Source: Gemmatimonadota bacterium
GTDB lineage: Bacteria; Gemmatimonadota; Gemmatimonadetes; Gemmatimonadales; GWC2-71-9
Assembly: GCA_009692185.1 (NCBI GenBank)
Contig: SHZT01000017.1
Span: 1-38,691 of the forward strand
Direction: 5' to 3'
Length of the DNA: 38,691 nucleotides
Position numbers and translations under genes: made by a program. A model generated the notes under the pieces. The model ran no database searches. It had not been told where the DNA came from and saw nothing but the letters and a program-made list of their open reading frames with translations. Below, one piece after another: positions 7,600 to 16,629 of this stretch (the first letter of the stretch is position 1; every line of letters begins with the position of its first letter).

Positions 7600-10161
7600 T
7601 TATCGAGCTGCACCGGCGACCCGTTGCGCAAAGAAATCTTCCGCCGCCGCGCGCACGCTGGCCCACGGCCCGATAACCTGGGTCGCAGGCGGCAGCGTTT
7701 CCAGCAATGTCCGGCCGTACGATTTGCTCACGATGCGATGATCCATCAATACGATGACACCATAGTCGGTTCGCGCCCGGATAAGGCGCCCAAAACCCTG
7801 CTTGAGCTTGAGCGCCGCGGTCGGCAGAAGATAGTCCCGGAACCCATTACCCCCCTCCGCCTCCAAACGTTCGAGCCGCGCCGCGGTCAGCGGCTCGTCC
7901 GGCACCTTGAACGGAAGCTTGGCGAGGATGAGCACCCGCAGGGCCTGGCCCGGTACGTCGACTCCCTCCCAGAAACTGTCCGTCCCGAAGAGAATCGCGT
8001 TGCCCGCTTCACGGAACCGCCGGAGCAGGCGGTCGCGCTGGCCCTCGCCCTGCACCAGCAGGGGCCACCGCCCTTCCCCCCCAGCATGACGCACGGCAGA
8101 GGAAATGCGTCGCAGCTGGCCGTGACTGGTAAACAGGACGAACATGCCGCCATCCGACGCGTTGGCCAGGTCCATGATCGCCTGCACCACCGCGCGGTCA
8201 TGGCCGAGTTCGTCGGTCCGGGCGTCCGGCAGGTCCGTCGGCACGCCGAACAGGCACTGTTCCGCGAAGTCGAACGGCGAAGCCAGGATCTGTTCGGTCC
8301 GCACCGGAGACGGCGTGAGGTTGAGCCCCAGACGGCCCCGGAGAAACCCGAAGTCACCGGCCGTTGCGAGGGTCGCGCTGGTCACCACGACGGTTTCGAT
8401 CCGGTCGAACAGCGACTCCTTGAGCACCCCCGCCAGGTTGAGCGGCACCGACGACAACCCGATCGGAAACGGCAACCCGCCTTGCGGCTTGGAGCCTTTC
8501 TTCTCGATCCATCGGACCGACTGTACGGGTGCGGGTCCCCCTCTCCCGTCAGGGAGAGGGGTCAGGGGTGAGGGTGCCGGTCGCAAGGTCAGCAGTACAC
8601 CGTCACACACCCCGGCCAGTCTCCGAACCACCGCGCGCATCTCGTTGAGGAGCTGGGAACGCGTGTCCTGGTCGTCGTCCAGCTCCATGCGATCCGCGAC
8701 CGTCTCGACGGCGTCCTGCAAACGCCGGAGCACGCCGACAAAGCCGTCAAGCGAGACATCCAGGCCGTCGGCCCAAATCGAATCGGCCGCGAACTCGTCC
8801 GTCAGGCGGAGGACGCCGTTTCGTTCGTGGAGTATCCGCGCTGCGAGGAGCCCGAACATGCGGTCGCCCCACTCCCGCGCCTTTCCCAAGTCCGGCAGGA
8901 GCCCTCGCCGCAGCAGCTCTACCGACGCCGCCGAGAGCATGTCGTCCCGCTGGGACAAGTCGGCGAGGAGCGTGGGCACCAGGCCCTTACCATTCCGCTC
9001 GAGCCGCGAGAGGAGCCGCGCTACGCCCCGGGACGACACGTTGGCGCCCAGGTGCTGGGCCGCCGTGTCCTCCAGGTGGTGCCCTTCGTCCAGCACCAGG
9101 CGCCGGTACGGCGGCAGGACCGCGGCGTCCTGCCAGTTCTCCTGCACCCGGCGGACCGCGAGGTCGGCCGCCAGCAAGTGGTGATTCACCACCACGATGT
9201 CGGCCTCCGCGGCCTTCCGCCGCGCCGCGAACACGAAGCACTCATCGAAATGCGGGCATTTGAGCCGGTTGCAGAGATCCGGCTCCGCGCTCACCTCGTC
9301 CCACACCTCGGGGCTCGGTACGTCCGCCAGGTCGGCGAGTGATCCGTCGTTCGTCTTCGCGGCCCACTGCGCGAGCGCGGTCAGCTCCGCCTGGCGCTCG
9401 GATTCGAGCAGTGACGTTTGCCCCCCGCCCGCCAGCGCGAGCCGGGCCAGGCACACGTAGTTCCGCCACCCCTTGAGCATCGCGAACGTCGGGACGCCGT
9501 GCTCGTCGTCAGCCAGCGCGCGCGCCAGCATGGGCAGGTCCTTGCCGACGAGTTGTTCCTGGAGATTGATGGTGTTGGTCGACACCACGGTGCGCTCGCC
9601 GTTCGCCCTGGCCCAGAGCACCGCCGGCACGAGATACGCAAACGACTTGCCCACGCCGGTGCCCGCTTCCAGCAGGGCAACCCCGCCTTCGTTGTAGGCA
9701 TCGGCGACGTAGGCCGCCATGTCACGCTGGCTGGGACGGTCCTCGTACTGGCCCAGCAGTGGCGCGATTGGTCCGTCGGCGCCGAGGAGCCGCGCGGCGT
9801 GCACCGGGTCGATCTGCTCCCCCTTCTGCGCCTGGGGAACCTCCACGACCACGTAGAGATCGGTGGCCGTGTTGTTGATGATGCCGAACCCGACGCCGCC
9901 GTCGTGCATGCGCGCCGCGACGGTCAAGTCCGCCTGGGAGGGCTCCAGCACGCCGCTGGGGTGATTGTGCAGCATCATCTCGCCCCGGCGCGCCACTCCC
10001 GGCAGGGCGAGGACCCGGTCCGATGTTCCCCGGGCCACCGGCCGGACTGACGCAATGGTCCCGTCCGGTTGGACATCGGCCACGAACGACACTTCACGCC
10101 CGCCCGCGAGCGCGATTTCGCTCGCCAGGCGGGCGCGTGCTTCGTCCGACAACCGGGTCAC
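7600..10161 (-). CDS. JAMM-domain / DinG-type ATP-dependent DNA helicase fusion
   Basis: The 853-residue protein joins two domains. Residues about 1-110 form a JAB/RadC-like fold with a complete JAMM motif, H65-x-H67-x7-S75-x2-D78, predicted to bind zinc. Residues about 140-853 are an XPD/DinG superfamily 2 helicase: Walker A EAGTGVGKS (165-173), four Cys for a 4Fe-4S cluster (one in YVCLARL, three in CNRLKCPHFDEC), VVNHHLL, the DEAH variant LDEGHH, and motif VI GFGRLIRARTDYG. DinG-like enzymes unwind 5'-3', removing R-loops or damaged structures. Residues about 530-542 are encoded by a 39-bp palindromic repeat that stays in frame. It starts at GTG, overlapping the upstream stop as GTGA. Confidence 0.9.
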   Translation of the reverse strand: MTRLSDEARARLASEIALAGGREVSFVADVQPDGTIASVRPVARGTSDRVLALPGVARRGEMMLHNHPSGVLEPSQADLTVAARMHDGGVGFGIINNTATDLYVVVEVPQAQKGEQIDPVHAARLLGADGPIAPLLGQYEDRPSQRDMAAYVADAYNEGGVALLEAGTGVGKSFAYLVPAVLWARANGERTVVSTNTINLQEQLVGKDLPMLARALADDEHGVPTFAMLKGWRNYVCLARLALAGGGQTSLLESERQAELTALAQWAAKTNDGSLADLADVPSPEVWDEVSAEPDLCNRLKCPHFDECFVFAARRKAAEADIVVVNHHLLAADLAVRRVQENWQDAAVLPPYRRLVLDEGHHLEDTAAQHLGANVSSRGVARLLSRLERNGKGLVPTLLADLSQRDDMLSAASVELLRRGLLPDLGKAREWGDRMFGLLAARILHERNGVLRLTDEFAADSIWADGLDVSLDGFVGVLRRLQDAVETVADRMELDDDQDTRSQLLNEMRAVVRRLAGVCDGVLLTLRPAPSPLTPLPDGRGGPAPVQSVRWIEKKGSKPQGGLPFPIGLSSVPLNLAGVLKESLFDRIETVVVTSATLATAGDFGFLRGRLGLNLTPSPVRTEQILASPFDFAEQCLFGVPTDLPDARTDELGHDRAVVQAIMDLANASDGGMFVLFTSHGQLRRISSAVRHAGGEGRWPLLVQGEGQRDRLLRRFREAGNAILFGTDSFWEGVDVPGQALRVLILAKLPFKVPDEPLTAARLERLEAEGGNGFRDYLLPTAALKLKQGFGRLIRARTDYGVIVLMDHRIVSKSYGRTLLETLPPATQVIGPWASVRAAAEDFFAQRVAGAAR
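8535..8573. repeat. 39-bp palindromic repeat, copy 3 (inside the helicase gene)
   Basis: This copy has the same arms, CCCCTCTCCC and GGGAGAGGGG, with loop GTCA and tail TCAGGGGTGAGG. It is read on the minus strand as SPLTPLPDGRGG within the helicase, in a Pro/Gly-rich segment between the recognisable motor motifs. Being 39 bases long, it adds 13 codons without a frameshift. Confidence 0.9.
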
Positions 10162-11468
10162 GTCTTGAGTTCGCGCTTCTTGGCGGCGGGGAACAGCACG
10201 TTGTTGAGGATGAGCCGGTAGCCCGGTGACTGCGGATGCAGCGTGAGATCGGTGGCCGGGTCACCCACCTGGTGCTGGGGATCTTCCGGATCGTGGCCGC
10301 CGAGGAACGTCCAGGTGCCCTTCCCGTAGTCGCCATGGATGTACTTGACCCACGGCGCGCCGGGCTCGTCCGCGAGCACCGTGACGCCCGGCTTCAGGCG
10401 ACTCTGGATGAACGACGTCGTGAGGCCGTAGAAGTCCGGAATGATCTGCCGGTGGCACTGCACCAGCATGGCGGGCACCGGGTCGATCTTGGCGGAAAAG
10501 TTGAACAGCTTGAACGCGCCCAGCTGCTGCCGGAGCGGCGTGTTGTTCACCTGGTGGCCGTCAATGTCGGAGAAGCTCGCGATCGCCGGCGACAGCTCGA
10601 GGTGGCCGTTCTGGAACGCCATGGTGCGGTCCCAGCGAAGCTTGGCGTTGGCCGCGGCATCGGGCGGCGTGCCGTCCGCGTACGCCGCCGCAACGTCCAC
10701 GCCCTCCGCCGCCAGCGCGATTTCCAGCGTCTCCGTGGCCGTGCACATGGCAAACAGGAACCCGCCATTCTCCACGAATGTCCGGATCCGCCGAGCCACC
10801 TGCTTCTTGAGCTCGGCCACGTTCGCGAAACCCCACTGCTTGGCCATCTGCGTGTTCCGCTGAACCGCGTCCGCCAGCCACGGGGACCCGCTGTAGGTCA
10901 GGTAGAACTTCGAATACTGCCCCGTGAAGTCCTCATGATGTAGGTGCAGCCATTCGTAGTTCTTGAGCTGCCCGCCCAGTACTTCGGCATCCCACAGCTT
11001 GTCGTGCTCGATGTCGGCGTAGGCCAGCGCGATGCGCACCGCGTCATCCCACGGCTGGGCGCTCGGTGACTGGTAAACGGCCACCTTGGGGGCCTTCTCC
11101 AGCGGAATCGCCTCCATGTTGCCCGAGGCGATCTGGCCCCGTATGTCCAGCACGTCAGAGTCAGTCAGGAACTGCGCTGACACGCCGACCAGGGCAGCAT
11201 CCCGCTCCGTCCGGGCGTCGCGTTCGAGTAGAAAACTGCCGGCCCGGTAGTTGAGCAGCCATTCCGTCTTCCAGCCGGCCTTGAGCGACCGGAAAATCAC
11301 GCCGTAGGCCTTGAGCTGCTGCGGCTGGGAGGCGTCCATGGGGATCAGCATCCAGCCGGCCATGGAGTCGTCGCGCCCAAGGCGAATGAGTCCGCCGCCG
11401 CCCGCCCCTTTCCGCCCGAGGCCGACCACGCCCCCCGCGACCGCGGCAAGAAAATCCCGTCGTTTCAT
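10158..11468 (-). CDS. Tat-exported GATase/ThuA-like protein
   Basis: The 436-residue protein begins MKRRDFL, a twin-arginine signal, so it is probably exported folded. The central region has RTFVENGGFLFAMC, which resembles the FIENGGFL step of the DUF4159 protein in the same operon and of class I glutamine-amidotransferase-like (ThuA-type) folds. The C-terminal part has VKYIHGDYGKGTWTFLGGHDPEDP. From memory, relatives are sometimes labelled asparagine synthetase B, but no N-terminal Cys nucleophile or ATP-pyrophosphatase loop is visible, so that name should not be taken literally. It starts 4 bases after the TPR gene and overlaps the helicase start by GTGA. Confidence 0.6.
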   Translation of the reverse strand: MKRRDFLAAVAGGVVGLGRKGAGGGGLIRLGRDDSMAGWMLIPMDASQPQQLKAYGVIFRSLKAGWKTEWLLNYRAGSFLLERDARTERDAALVGVSAQFLTDSDVLDIRGQIASGNMEAIPLEKAPKVAVYQSPSAQPWDDAVRIALAYADIEHDKLWDAEVLGGQLKNYEWLHLHHEDFTGQYSKFYLTYSGSPWLADAVQRNTQMAKQWGFANVAELKKQVARRIRTFVENGGFLFAMCTATETLEIALAAEGVDVAAAYADGTPPDAAANAKLRWDRTMAFQNGHLELSPAIASFSDIDGHQVNNTPLRQQLGAFKLFNFSAKIDPVPAMLVQCHRQIIPDFYGLTTSFIQSRLKPGVTVLADEPGAPWVKYIHGDYGKGTWTFLGGHDPEDPQHQVGDPATDLTLHPQSPGYRLILNNVLFPAAKKRELKT

Positions 11469-11471
11469 GAC

Positions 11472-13235
11472 TTATCCCGGGGTCCGGCCACGCACCCGGT
11501 CCAGCATCCGGCGCGCCTGCGGCACGAGCGCGCTCTGCGGGTAAGTCAGGATGAGATGTTCTAGACGGTCCTGCGACTCCTTCGCGTTCCCGGTCGCGAA
11601 GAGTGATTGCGCCAGGTGGAACTCCGCGACAGGGGCCACCGCACCCTGCGGGTCGGCCAGGAGGACCCCCGCCAGGAAGGGCTGGGCCCGTGCGTGGTCA
11701 CCCTTCGCTTCGGCCACCTGCCCCGCGTAGAACAGCACGTCCGCTCGGCCCCCGCGGGGCGGCAGGGACTCCGCCGCCGTCGCGAACTGCGTCAGCGCGG
11801 CAGTCGTGTCGCCCTGGGCGAGCAAGAGCAGCGCTCGGCCGAAGTCCGGCACCGAGTCGGGCTCGATCCGCTGAATGAGCCCGGCTATCTGGGTGCGCTG
11901 CACCGCCTGCTCCCGCGTCCCCGCCCCCGGTCCCGCCGCCCGGAAGTTCTTGGTCGCGATCTTGAGATCACCGGTGAAGAGCGCCATCCATCCGCGGATC
12001 GCCATGGACCCGATGGATGAATCGTCCGCAATCACGGTCTTGGCCGTCAGGAAATCGCCCTTGACGATCCAGGCCCAGGAAATCCTCTGCCGCAGCTGGG
12101 CCGCATCTTCGCCATTCATTCTGCCGGACCACTCGCGCAACTGGGCCTCGGCCTCTTCCACGCGGCCGTTGTCGGCCATCATGGCGATCAGCAGCACCAT
12201 CGCGCTGTTGGCCCCGGTCGGCGCTCGGGCCGAGTCGGCCGCCAGGCGCGTGAGCATCCGCTCGGCCGCGACGGCGTCACCCGCGTCGGCGTAGGCACGC
12301 GCCGCATCCACCCGCGCTCGCTCTGACGCGACGCCGGTGAGGACTCCCGCCAGTCGCTCCAGCACGACGCCACGCACGCGGTACGAGTCGCGTGACCGTG
12401 ATAGCCGGGCGCGATCCGCAAAACGCTGGAGCACCTGCTCCGCCTGCAAGCGGTCGGCGGGAATCGCCGGCTCGAGCAGTGCCCAGGCCTGTGGGGCGTG
12501 CCCCCAGCCCAGCTCCAGATCGGCCGCCATGCGGCGGGCCGCGGCACCGGGAAGCGTGCGGGAAAGGAGCGTGAGCACCTGCGGCCGCGTGGCCTCCGGC
12601 ACCGCCGTGAGGTTCTCGTTCGCCAGGTCGGCCAACTGCTCCGCGCCCGCCACGGCCGTATGCCACAGGCGCGCCGCCTCCACCCACTGGCCGCGCCCGG
12701 CGGCCAGCTGGGCCAGGTCAGGCAGCATCGGCGGCTGGCCGAGTTTTGCCGTGGCCACGCCAAGCACGCGCTGGGCGTCGTCGAGCCGCCCGGCCGCGAG
12801 CAGGCCCCCGGCCCACTCATGGTACGGATCGGGACTCTCCGGCGCCGTCTGGATCCAACGCTCGGCGGAAGCCGTGACGCTGTCGTCGTTCCCGATCCCG
12901 GTCCACACCCGGAGCTCGATGGCCCGCAACACCGGGTTCCGGGAATCCCGCGACAGGGCGCGCTGCAACTGCGGGAAAATCGTCGGGAGCTGCCTGGAAG
13001 ACTTGAGAACGCGCTCGAGGCCGAGCAGGGCGGACAGGTTCGACGGCTCGACCCGCAAGGCGGCGCGGAAGCCCTCCGCCGCCTCCGGGTAGCGCTCGTC
13101 GCGCTCGAGGTCCAGCGCGTCCGTCACCAGCTCCGCCGCCGCGCCGGGCCGTGCCTGGGCTGCGGCTCCTGACCCTCCTCCCCCTCCTGCCGCCACCAAC
13201 AGGGCCAGGATACGGAGGACTCTACCGTTGATCAT
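11472..13235 (-). CDS. Exported tetratricopeptide-repeat protein
   Basis: The 587-residue protein has a signal peptide (about residues 1-27, ending AAAQA). Helical TPR-like pairs run along its length, e.g. RDERYPEAAEGFRAALRVEP near the start, DPYHEWAGGLLAAGRLDDAQR, and FHLAQSLFATGNAKESQDRL near the end. TPR proteins are scaffolds for partner proteins; here the partners are likely the DUF4175 and DUF4159 products made from the same transcript. The start overlaps the DUF4175 3' end by 14 bases. A Gly/Ala run (AAGGGGGSGAAA) sits in the signal region. Confidence 0.8.
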   Translation of the reverse strand: MINGRVLRILALLVAAGGGGGSGAAAQARPGAAAELVTDALDLERDERYPEAAEGFRAALRVEPSNLSALLGLERVLKSSRQLPTIFPQLQRALSRDSRNPVLRAIELRVWTGIGNDDSVTASAERWIQTAPESPDPYHEWAGGLLAAGRLDDAQRVLGVATAKLGQPPMLPDLAQLAAGRGQWVEAARLWHTAVAGAEQLADLANENLTAVPEATRPQVLTLLSRTLPGAAARRMAADLELGWGHAPQAWALLEPAIPADRLQAEQVLQRFADRARLSRSRDSYRVRGVVLERLAGVLTGVASERARVDAARAYADAGDAVAAERMLTRLAADSARAPTGANSAMVLLIAMMADNGRVEEAEAQLREWSGRMNGEDAAQLRQRISWAWIVKGDFLTAKTVIADDSSIGSMAIRGWMALFTGDLKIATKNFRAAGPGAGTREQAVQRTQIAGLIQRIEPDSVPDFGRALLLLAQGDTTAALTQFATAAESLPPRGGRADVLFYAGQVAEAKGDHARAQPFLAGVLLADPQGAVAPVAEFHLAQSLFATGNAKESQDRLEHLILTYPQSALVPQARRMLDRVRGRTPG

Positions 13236-16200
13236 TGAGGCGACGGAAGTAGTCGAGAATCAGCCGCCGCTCTTCGGGAGAGAGCTGGCGCAGGTCCTCC
13301 CACGTGGGGTACGGGAACCGCGGGGGCGCGCCCGCCGCGCCCGGCTTGAGCTTGGGCGGAACGAGGACGTTGCCGTCCTTCGCCGTTTCACTCTTCCGCT
13401 CGTCCTTGTTGTCTTCCTCCTCACCCGTGAGCGTGCGACCGGCATCGAGCAAGCGGCGGTAGAGGCGGTCCTGCCGCTCCACCGTGCGCCGGTTCAACTG
13501 GCCGGCTTCCATTTCCCGCGCCAGCGCCCGGGCCTCCTCGGCCATCTGCTCGACGCCCGAGGGGGTCTGCCCCTCGGCGTCCAGCCGGTCCAGGTCATCG
13601 GCCAGGCGGCGCTGCTGCGCTCCGGCCTTCCGGAGCTGCTCCCGCGCCTCTCCCTGGTCGCCCTGCTGCATCTGCGGCAGCAACTGCCCGCTCTTCCCCG
13701 CGAGCGCGCTCTGCGTGCCCGCCATGTTTGCCAGTTTCTCCACCGCCTCGGAGAACCCCGAGCCGCTGCCGGCCCCCTGCACGTCCTCCCGCGCCGTGAG
13801 CATCGAATACGCCACCGACGTGAGCCCCGTGACCGCCTGGCCGGCAATGCTCGCGGCGCTCCGCGTGTTCGGCACCGGCTGCTGCAGCATTTCCAGCGCC
13901 TGCTTCATCTGCTGGCGCGCGTAACCCATCGCCGTCGCGATCTCGGACGACACCAGGGCGTTCTTCCCCGCCGCCGACTGCAGCCGCTCGACGATCTTGT
14001 CCATGCCTTCCTTCACCGCCGCCTGCTGACCGCGCACGTCTGAACCCCCGTCACCCTTCTGCATGCGCTCGGCCAGCTCCTGCTGCTGCTTGGCCAGTTC
14101 CGATGTCTCGGCGATGGAGGCATCCATCTTCCCCATCACCTCGGCCTTCCACGCCGCCCGCATGTCGTCGCGGCTCTTCCGCAGTTGTTGGGACAGGGGA
14201 TCGAGCTTCTGGCTCGCTTCTTCGCCTTCACCGCGCGCCTTGTCGGCTTCTTTCTTCTGGGCCTGCTGGGCGGCGTCCCGCATGTCCTGGGCCGCCTGCT
14301 TCGCCTGCTGCGATTCCGTTGGCTTGGGCCCCTGCTGGTCGCCCGCCTTGGGATTCTGCCGGTTCTGCTGGCCCGCGTCCGGCGGCGGCTGTTGCTGCTG
14401 CCCACCGGCCATCTTCAGCGAGTCGTTGGCCCGCACGCTGTCCGAAAGCTCGTTCCGCTTGTCCTTCGCCTGGTCGATCATCTTCTTCAGCGCATCGAGC
14501 CGCGCCGCCAGGCTGTCGGCCTCGGTAGCCATTCCCTTCTCGGCCTTGGCCATGGACGAGTCGAGGCCCTTCTTGGTCGCCTCGTTCCAGTCCCGCTGGC
14601 GCTCCGCCAGGTCGTCCGCGTCCGACGCCAGGGTCGTCATCGACCCCTCGATCGCCGCCCGCTCCAGCATTTCCTTGCTGCGCTCCATCTTCTCCTGCAA
14701 CTGGCGCGCTGACTCGGACATCTGCTGCATCTGCTCGCGCGAGTTCTTGGCGTCGAGCTTCTGGAGCGACTCGCGCATCTTCGCCAGCTGCTCGCGTATT
14801 TCGGGCGTCATCGCCTGGTCCATCAGGCGCTGAAGATCCTTGATCTGCTGGTGGAACTGCGGATCGTTGAGCCCGGCCGCCTTGGCCGCCTCCGACAACT
14901 GACGCAGTTCCTCCTTCATTTCCTCCGCACGGTCCAGCACCTGCTGCTGGCGCTTGGTAAGGTCCTCCGCTTGCTCCGCCGCCCGGAACGGCAGGTCCTT
15001 GGGCGGCTCCCCTCCCTTGTTGGCCTCCAGCTCGCGCTGCCGTTCTTCCGCGGCATCCTGGGTTTCTTCGGCAAGCGCCGTCTGTGCCTTGAGGATCGAA
15101 TCCAGCGCGGCCTTGAGATCTCGCGAGGCCTCGCGCACCGCTTCCCGCATCTCGGCCAGCGTCGGGAGGCGCAGGAGGTACTCACGGGTCTCGGCCACCT
15201 GCGGCGACGGCGCGTTGTCGTAGGCGCGCACGCGGAAGTACGCCGTATCGCCCGGCACAAAGCCCTGCCCGTTGAGGTCCAGGAGCCACTGCAGCACGAG
15301 CCGCTCGGCGCCTTCTTCCGGTACGGGGATATCCTCGGTACTCCGGCCCCCCGCGACCCCGGCATGACTCACCCGCCGTGTGATCAGCTCAACGCGGGTG
15401 ATCCGGTTGTCATCCCGTACGTCGATCACCAGCGGCTGCTTGAGCGTCGACGGCGCGGTCGTGTCGGCACCGGGGACCGGCACGCTCACCGACGGGGCGC
15501 TGTCGCGCACCGCCATCAGGTGCAGCTCCGGAGCGAAGTCTTCCAGGCCGCTGCCGCCGACCGGCACGACAAGCAGCTTCCAGGCCGAGTTCCCCTCAAC
15601 CAGCGCATCACCGGAGAATTCCTGGCCGTTGACCACCAGTCCGGACGTGCGACCCGAATGCACCCATCCGGCGGAACGCACCGGCACGGTCGCCCGCCCG
15701 TGGGTCGCGATCCGCGTCCCCGACGGCACCAGTATCGTGTCCGGTCCCGGCACCAGCGGCTCATCGGCCAAGCCCAGGTAGTCGGGGTACCGGGCGACGA
15801 TCTGGAGTTCGGCCAGGAACGACGGGAGAGCTACCCGCACGCGAATCGTTTCCGACGTCCGGCCGGCCGCGGAGGCCCGGACGAACTGGTCGCTCTCGAG
15901 CGGACCGATGACGTGGGTGGCGGCGCCGGTGCTGTCGAGCACGATGGGAATCGCCTGCCACGGCTCCCCGGGAGCGCGGGTCCACAGCGTCGCGCTCGCC
16001 CTGCCCAAGGCCTGGACCCTGACGCTCACGCGCTCGCCGCGCTTTACCTCGTCCCGGTCCACGCTCACCTGCACCGGCCCGCGGGCGCGTGCCAGTGTCG
16101 CCACCGGGTTCCAGAATGCGGCCGCCCGGCCGGACGTCGGCTCGGTGACCGCGAACAGCAGGGCGCCCACGCCCGTCACGGCCACGGCCCAGCGCAACCC

Positions 16201-16629
16201 GCGCGCACCGCGTCCCCGCGCCGGCTGCAGCGCGCCGTCCCCGTGCTCCGTCAGCCACTGCGATGCCCGCGAATCGGCGAGCGCCGCCAACGCGCCGCTT
16301 CCCGGCATCGGGCCGTCTCCGGCGACGCCGGACAACGAACCACGGCGCAACTGACCCTCCGACTCGATCTCCGTGGCCAGGCGCCCCGCGCCGAGCTTGC
16401 CGGCCCGGCGGCGATACCACCGGACACCCGCGACGACCGCCCCGAGGGGCGCCAGCCACATGATGAGGAGCACCCACGGAGCCCGCAGGTACGTCCCCGC
16501 GCGCGCCAGGCCGACACCGGCCGCAAACAACGCCAGCACCACGCCGGCCGTCAGCGCCAGCCCGGCGCCCAGCTCCAGGCGTACCAGGCGCTCCCGCCGC
16601 TCCTCGAGCCACCGCCGGGTAGACGTCAC
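13222..16629 (-). CDS. DUF4175-type large membrane protein
   Basis: The 1135-residue protein fits the DUF4175 family. Two TM helices lie near residues 22-65, a cytosolic segment follows, and a third TM lies near 145-165. A periplasmic beta-rich region follows (about 170-500; GERVSVRVQALGRAS, RVRVALPSFLAELQ). A very long charged coiled coil rich in Gln, Glu, Lys and Ala fills about 510-1080, with a Gln/Pro tract (GGQQQQPPPDAGQQNRQ). The C-terminus reads TWEDLRQLSPEERRLILDYFRRLND. In other bacteria such genes neighbour DUF4159, VWA and MoxR genes; here MoxR and VWA genes are absent. The start is GTG, overlapping the DUF4159 stop (GTGA). Confidence 0.8.
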   Translation of the reverse strand: MTSTRRWLEERRERLVRLELGAGLALTAGVVLALFAAGVGLARAGTYLRAPWVLLIMWLAPLGAVVAGVRWYRRRAGKLGAGRLATEIESEGQLRRGSLSGVAGDGPMPGSGALAALADSRASQWLTEHGDGALQPARGRGARGLRWAVAVTGVGALLFAVTEPTSGRAAAFWNPVATLARARGPVQVSVDRDEVKRGERVSVRVQALGRASATLWTRAPGEPWQAIPIVLDSTGAATHVIGPLESDQFVRASAAGRTSETIRVRVALPSFLAELQIVARYPDYLGLADEPLVPGPDTILVPSGTRIATHGRATVPVRSAGWVHSGRTSGLVVNGQEFSGDALVEGNSAWKLLVVPVGGSGLEDFAPELHLMAVRDSAPSVSVPVPGADTTAPSTLKQPLVIDVRDDNRITRVELITRRVSHAGVAGGRSTEDIPVPEEGAERLVLQWLLDLNGQGFVPGDTAYFRVRAYDNAPSPQVAETREYLLRLPTLAEMREAVREASRDLKAALDSILKAQTALAEETQDAAEERQRELEANKGGEPPKDLPFRAAEQAEDLTKRQQQVLDRAEEMKEELRQLSEAAKAAGLNDPQFHQQIKDLQRLMDQAMTPEIREQLAKMRESLQKLDAKNSREQMQQMSESARQLQEKMERSKEMLERAAIEGSMTTLASDADDLAERQRDWNEATKKGLDSSMAKAEKGMATEADSLAARLDALKKMIDQAKDKRNELSDSVRANDSLKMAGGQQQQPPPDAGQQNRQNPKAGDQQGPKPTESQQAKQAAQDMRDAAQQAQKKEADKARGEGEEASQKLDPLSQQLRKSRDDMRAAWKAEVMGKMDASIAETSELAKQQQELAERMQKGDGGSDVRGQQAAVKEGMDKIVERLQSAAGKNALVSSEIATAMGYARQQMKQALEMLQQPVPNTRSAASIAGQAVTGLTSVAYSMLTAREDVQGAGSGSGFSEAVEKLANMAGTQSALAGKSGQLLPQMQQGDQGEAREQLRKAGAQQRRLADDLDRLDAEGQTPSGVEQMAEEARALAREMEAGQLNRRTVERQDRLYRRLLDAGRTLTGEEEDNKDERKSETAKDGNVLVPPKLKPGAAGAPPRFPYPTWEDLRQLSPEERRLILDYFRRLNDQR

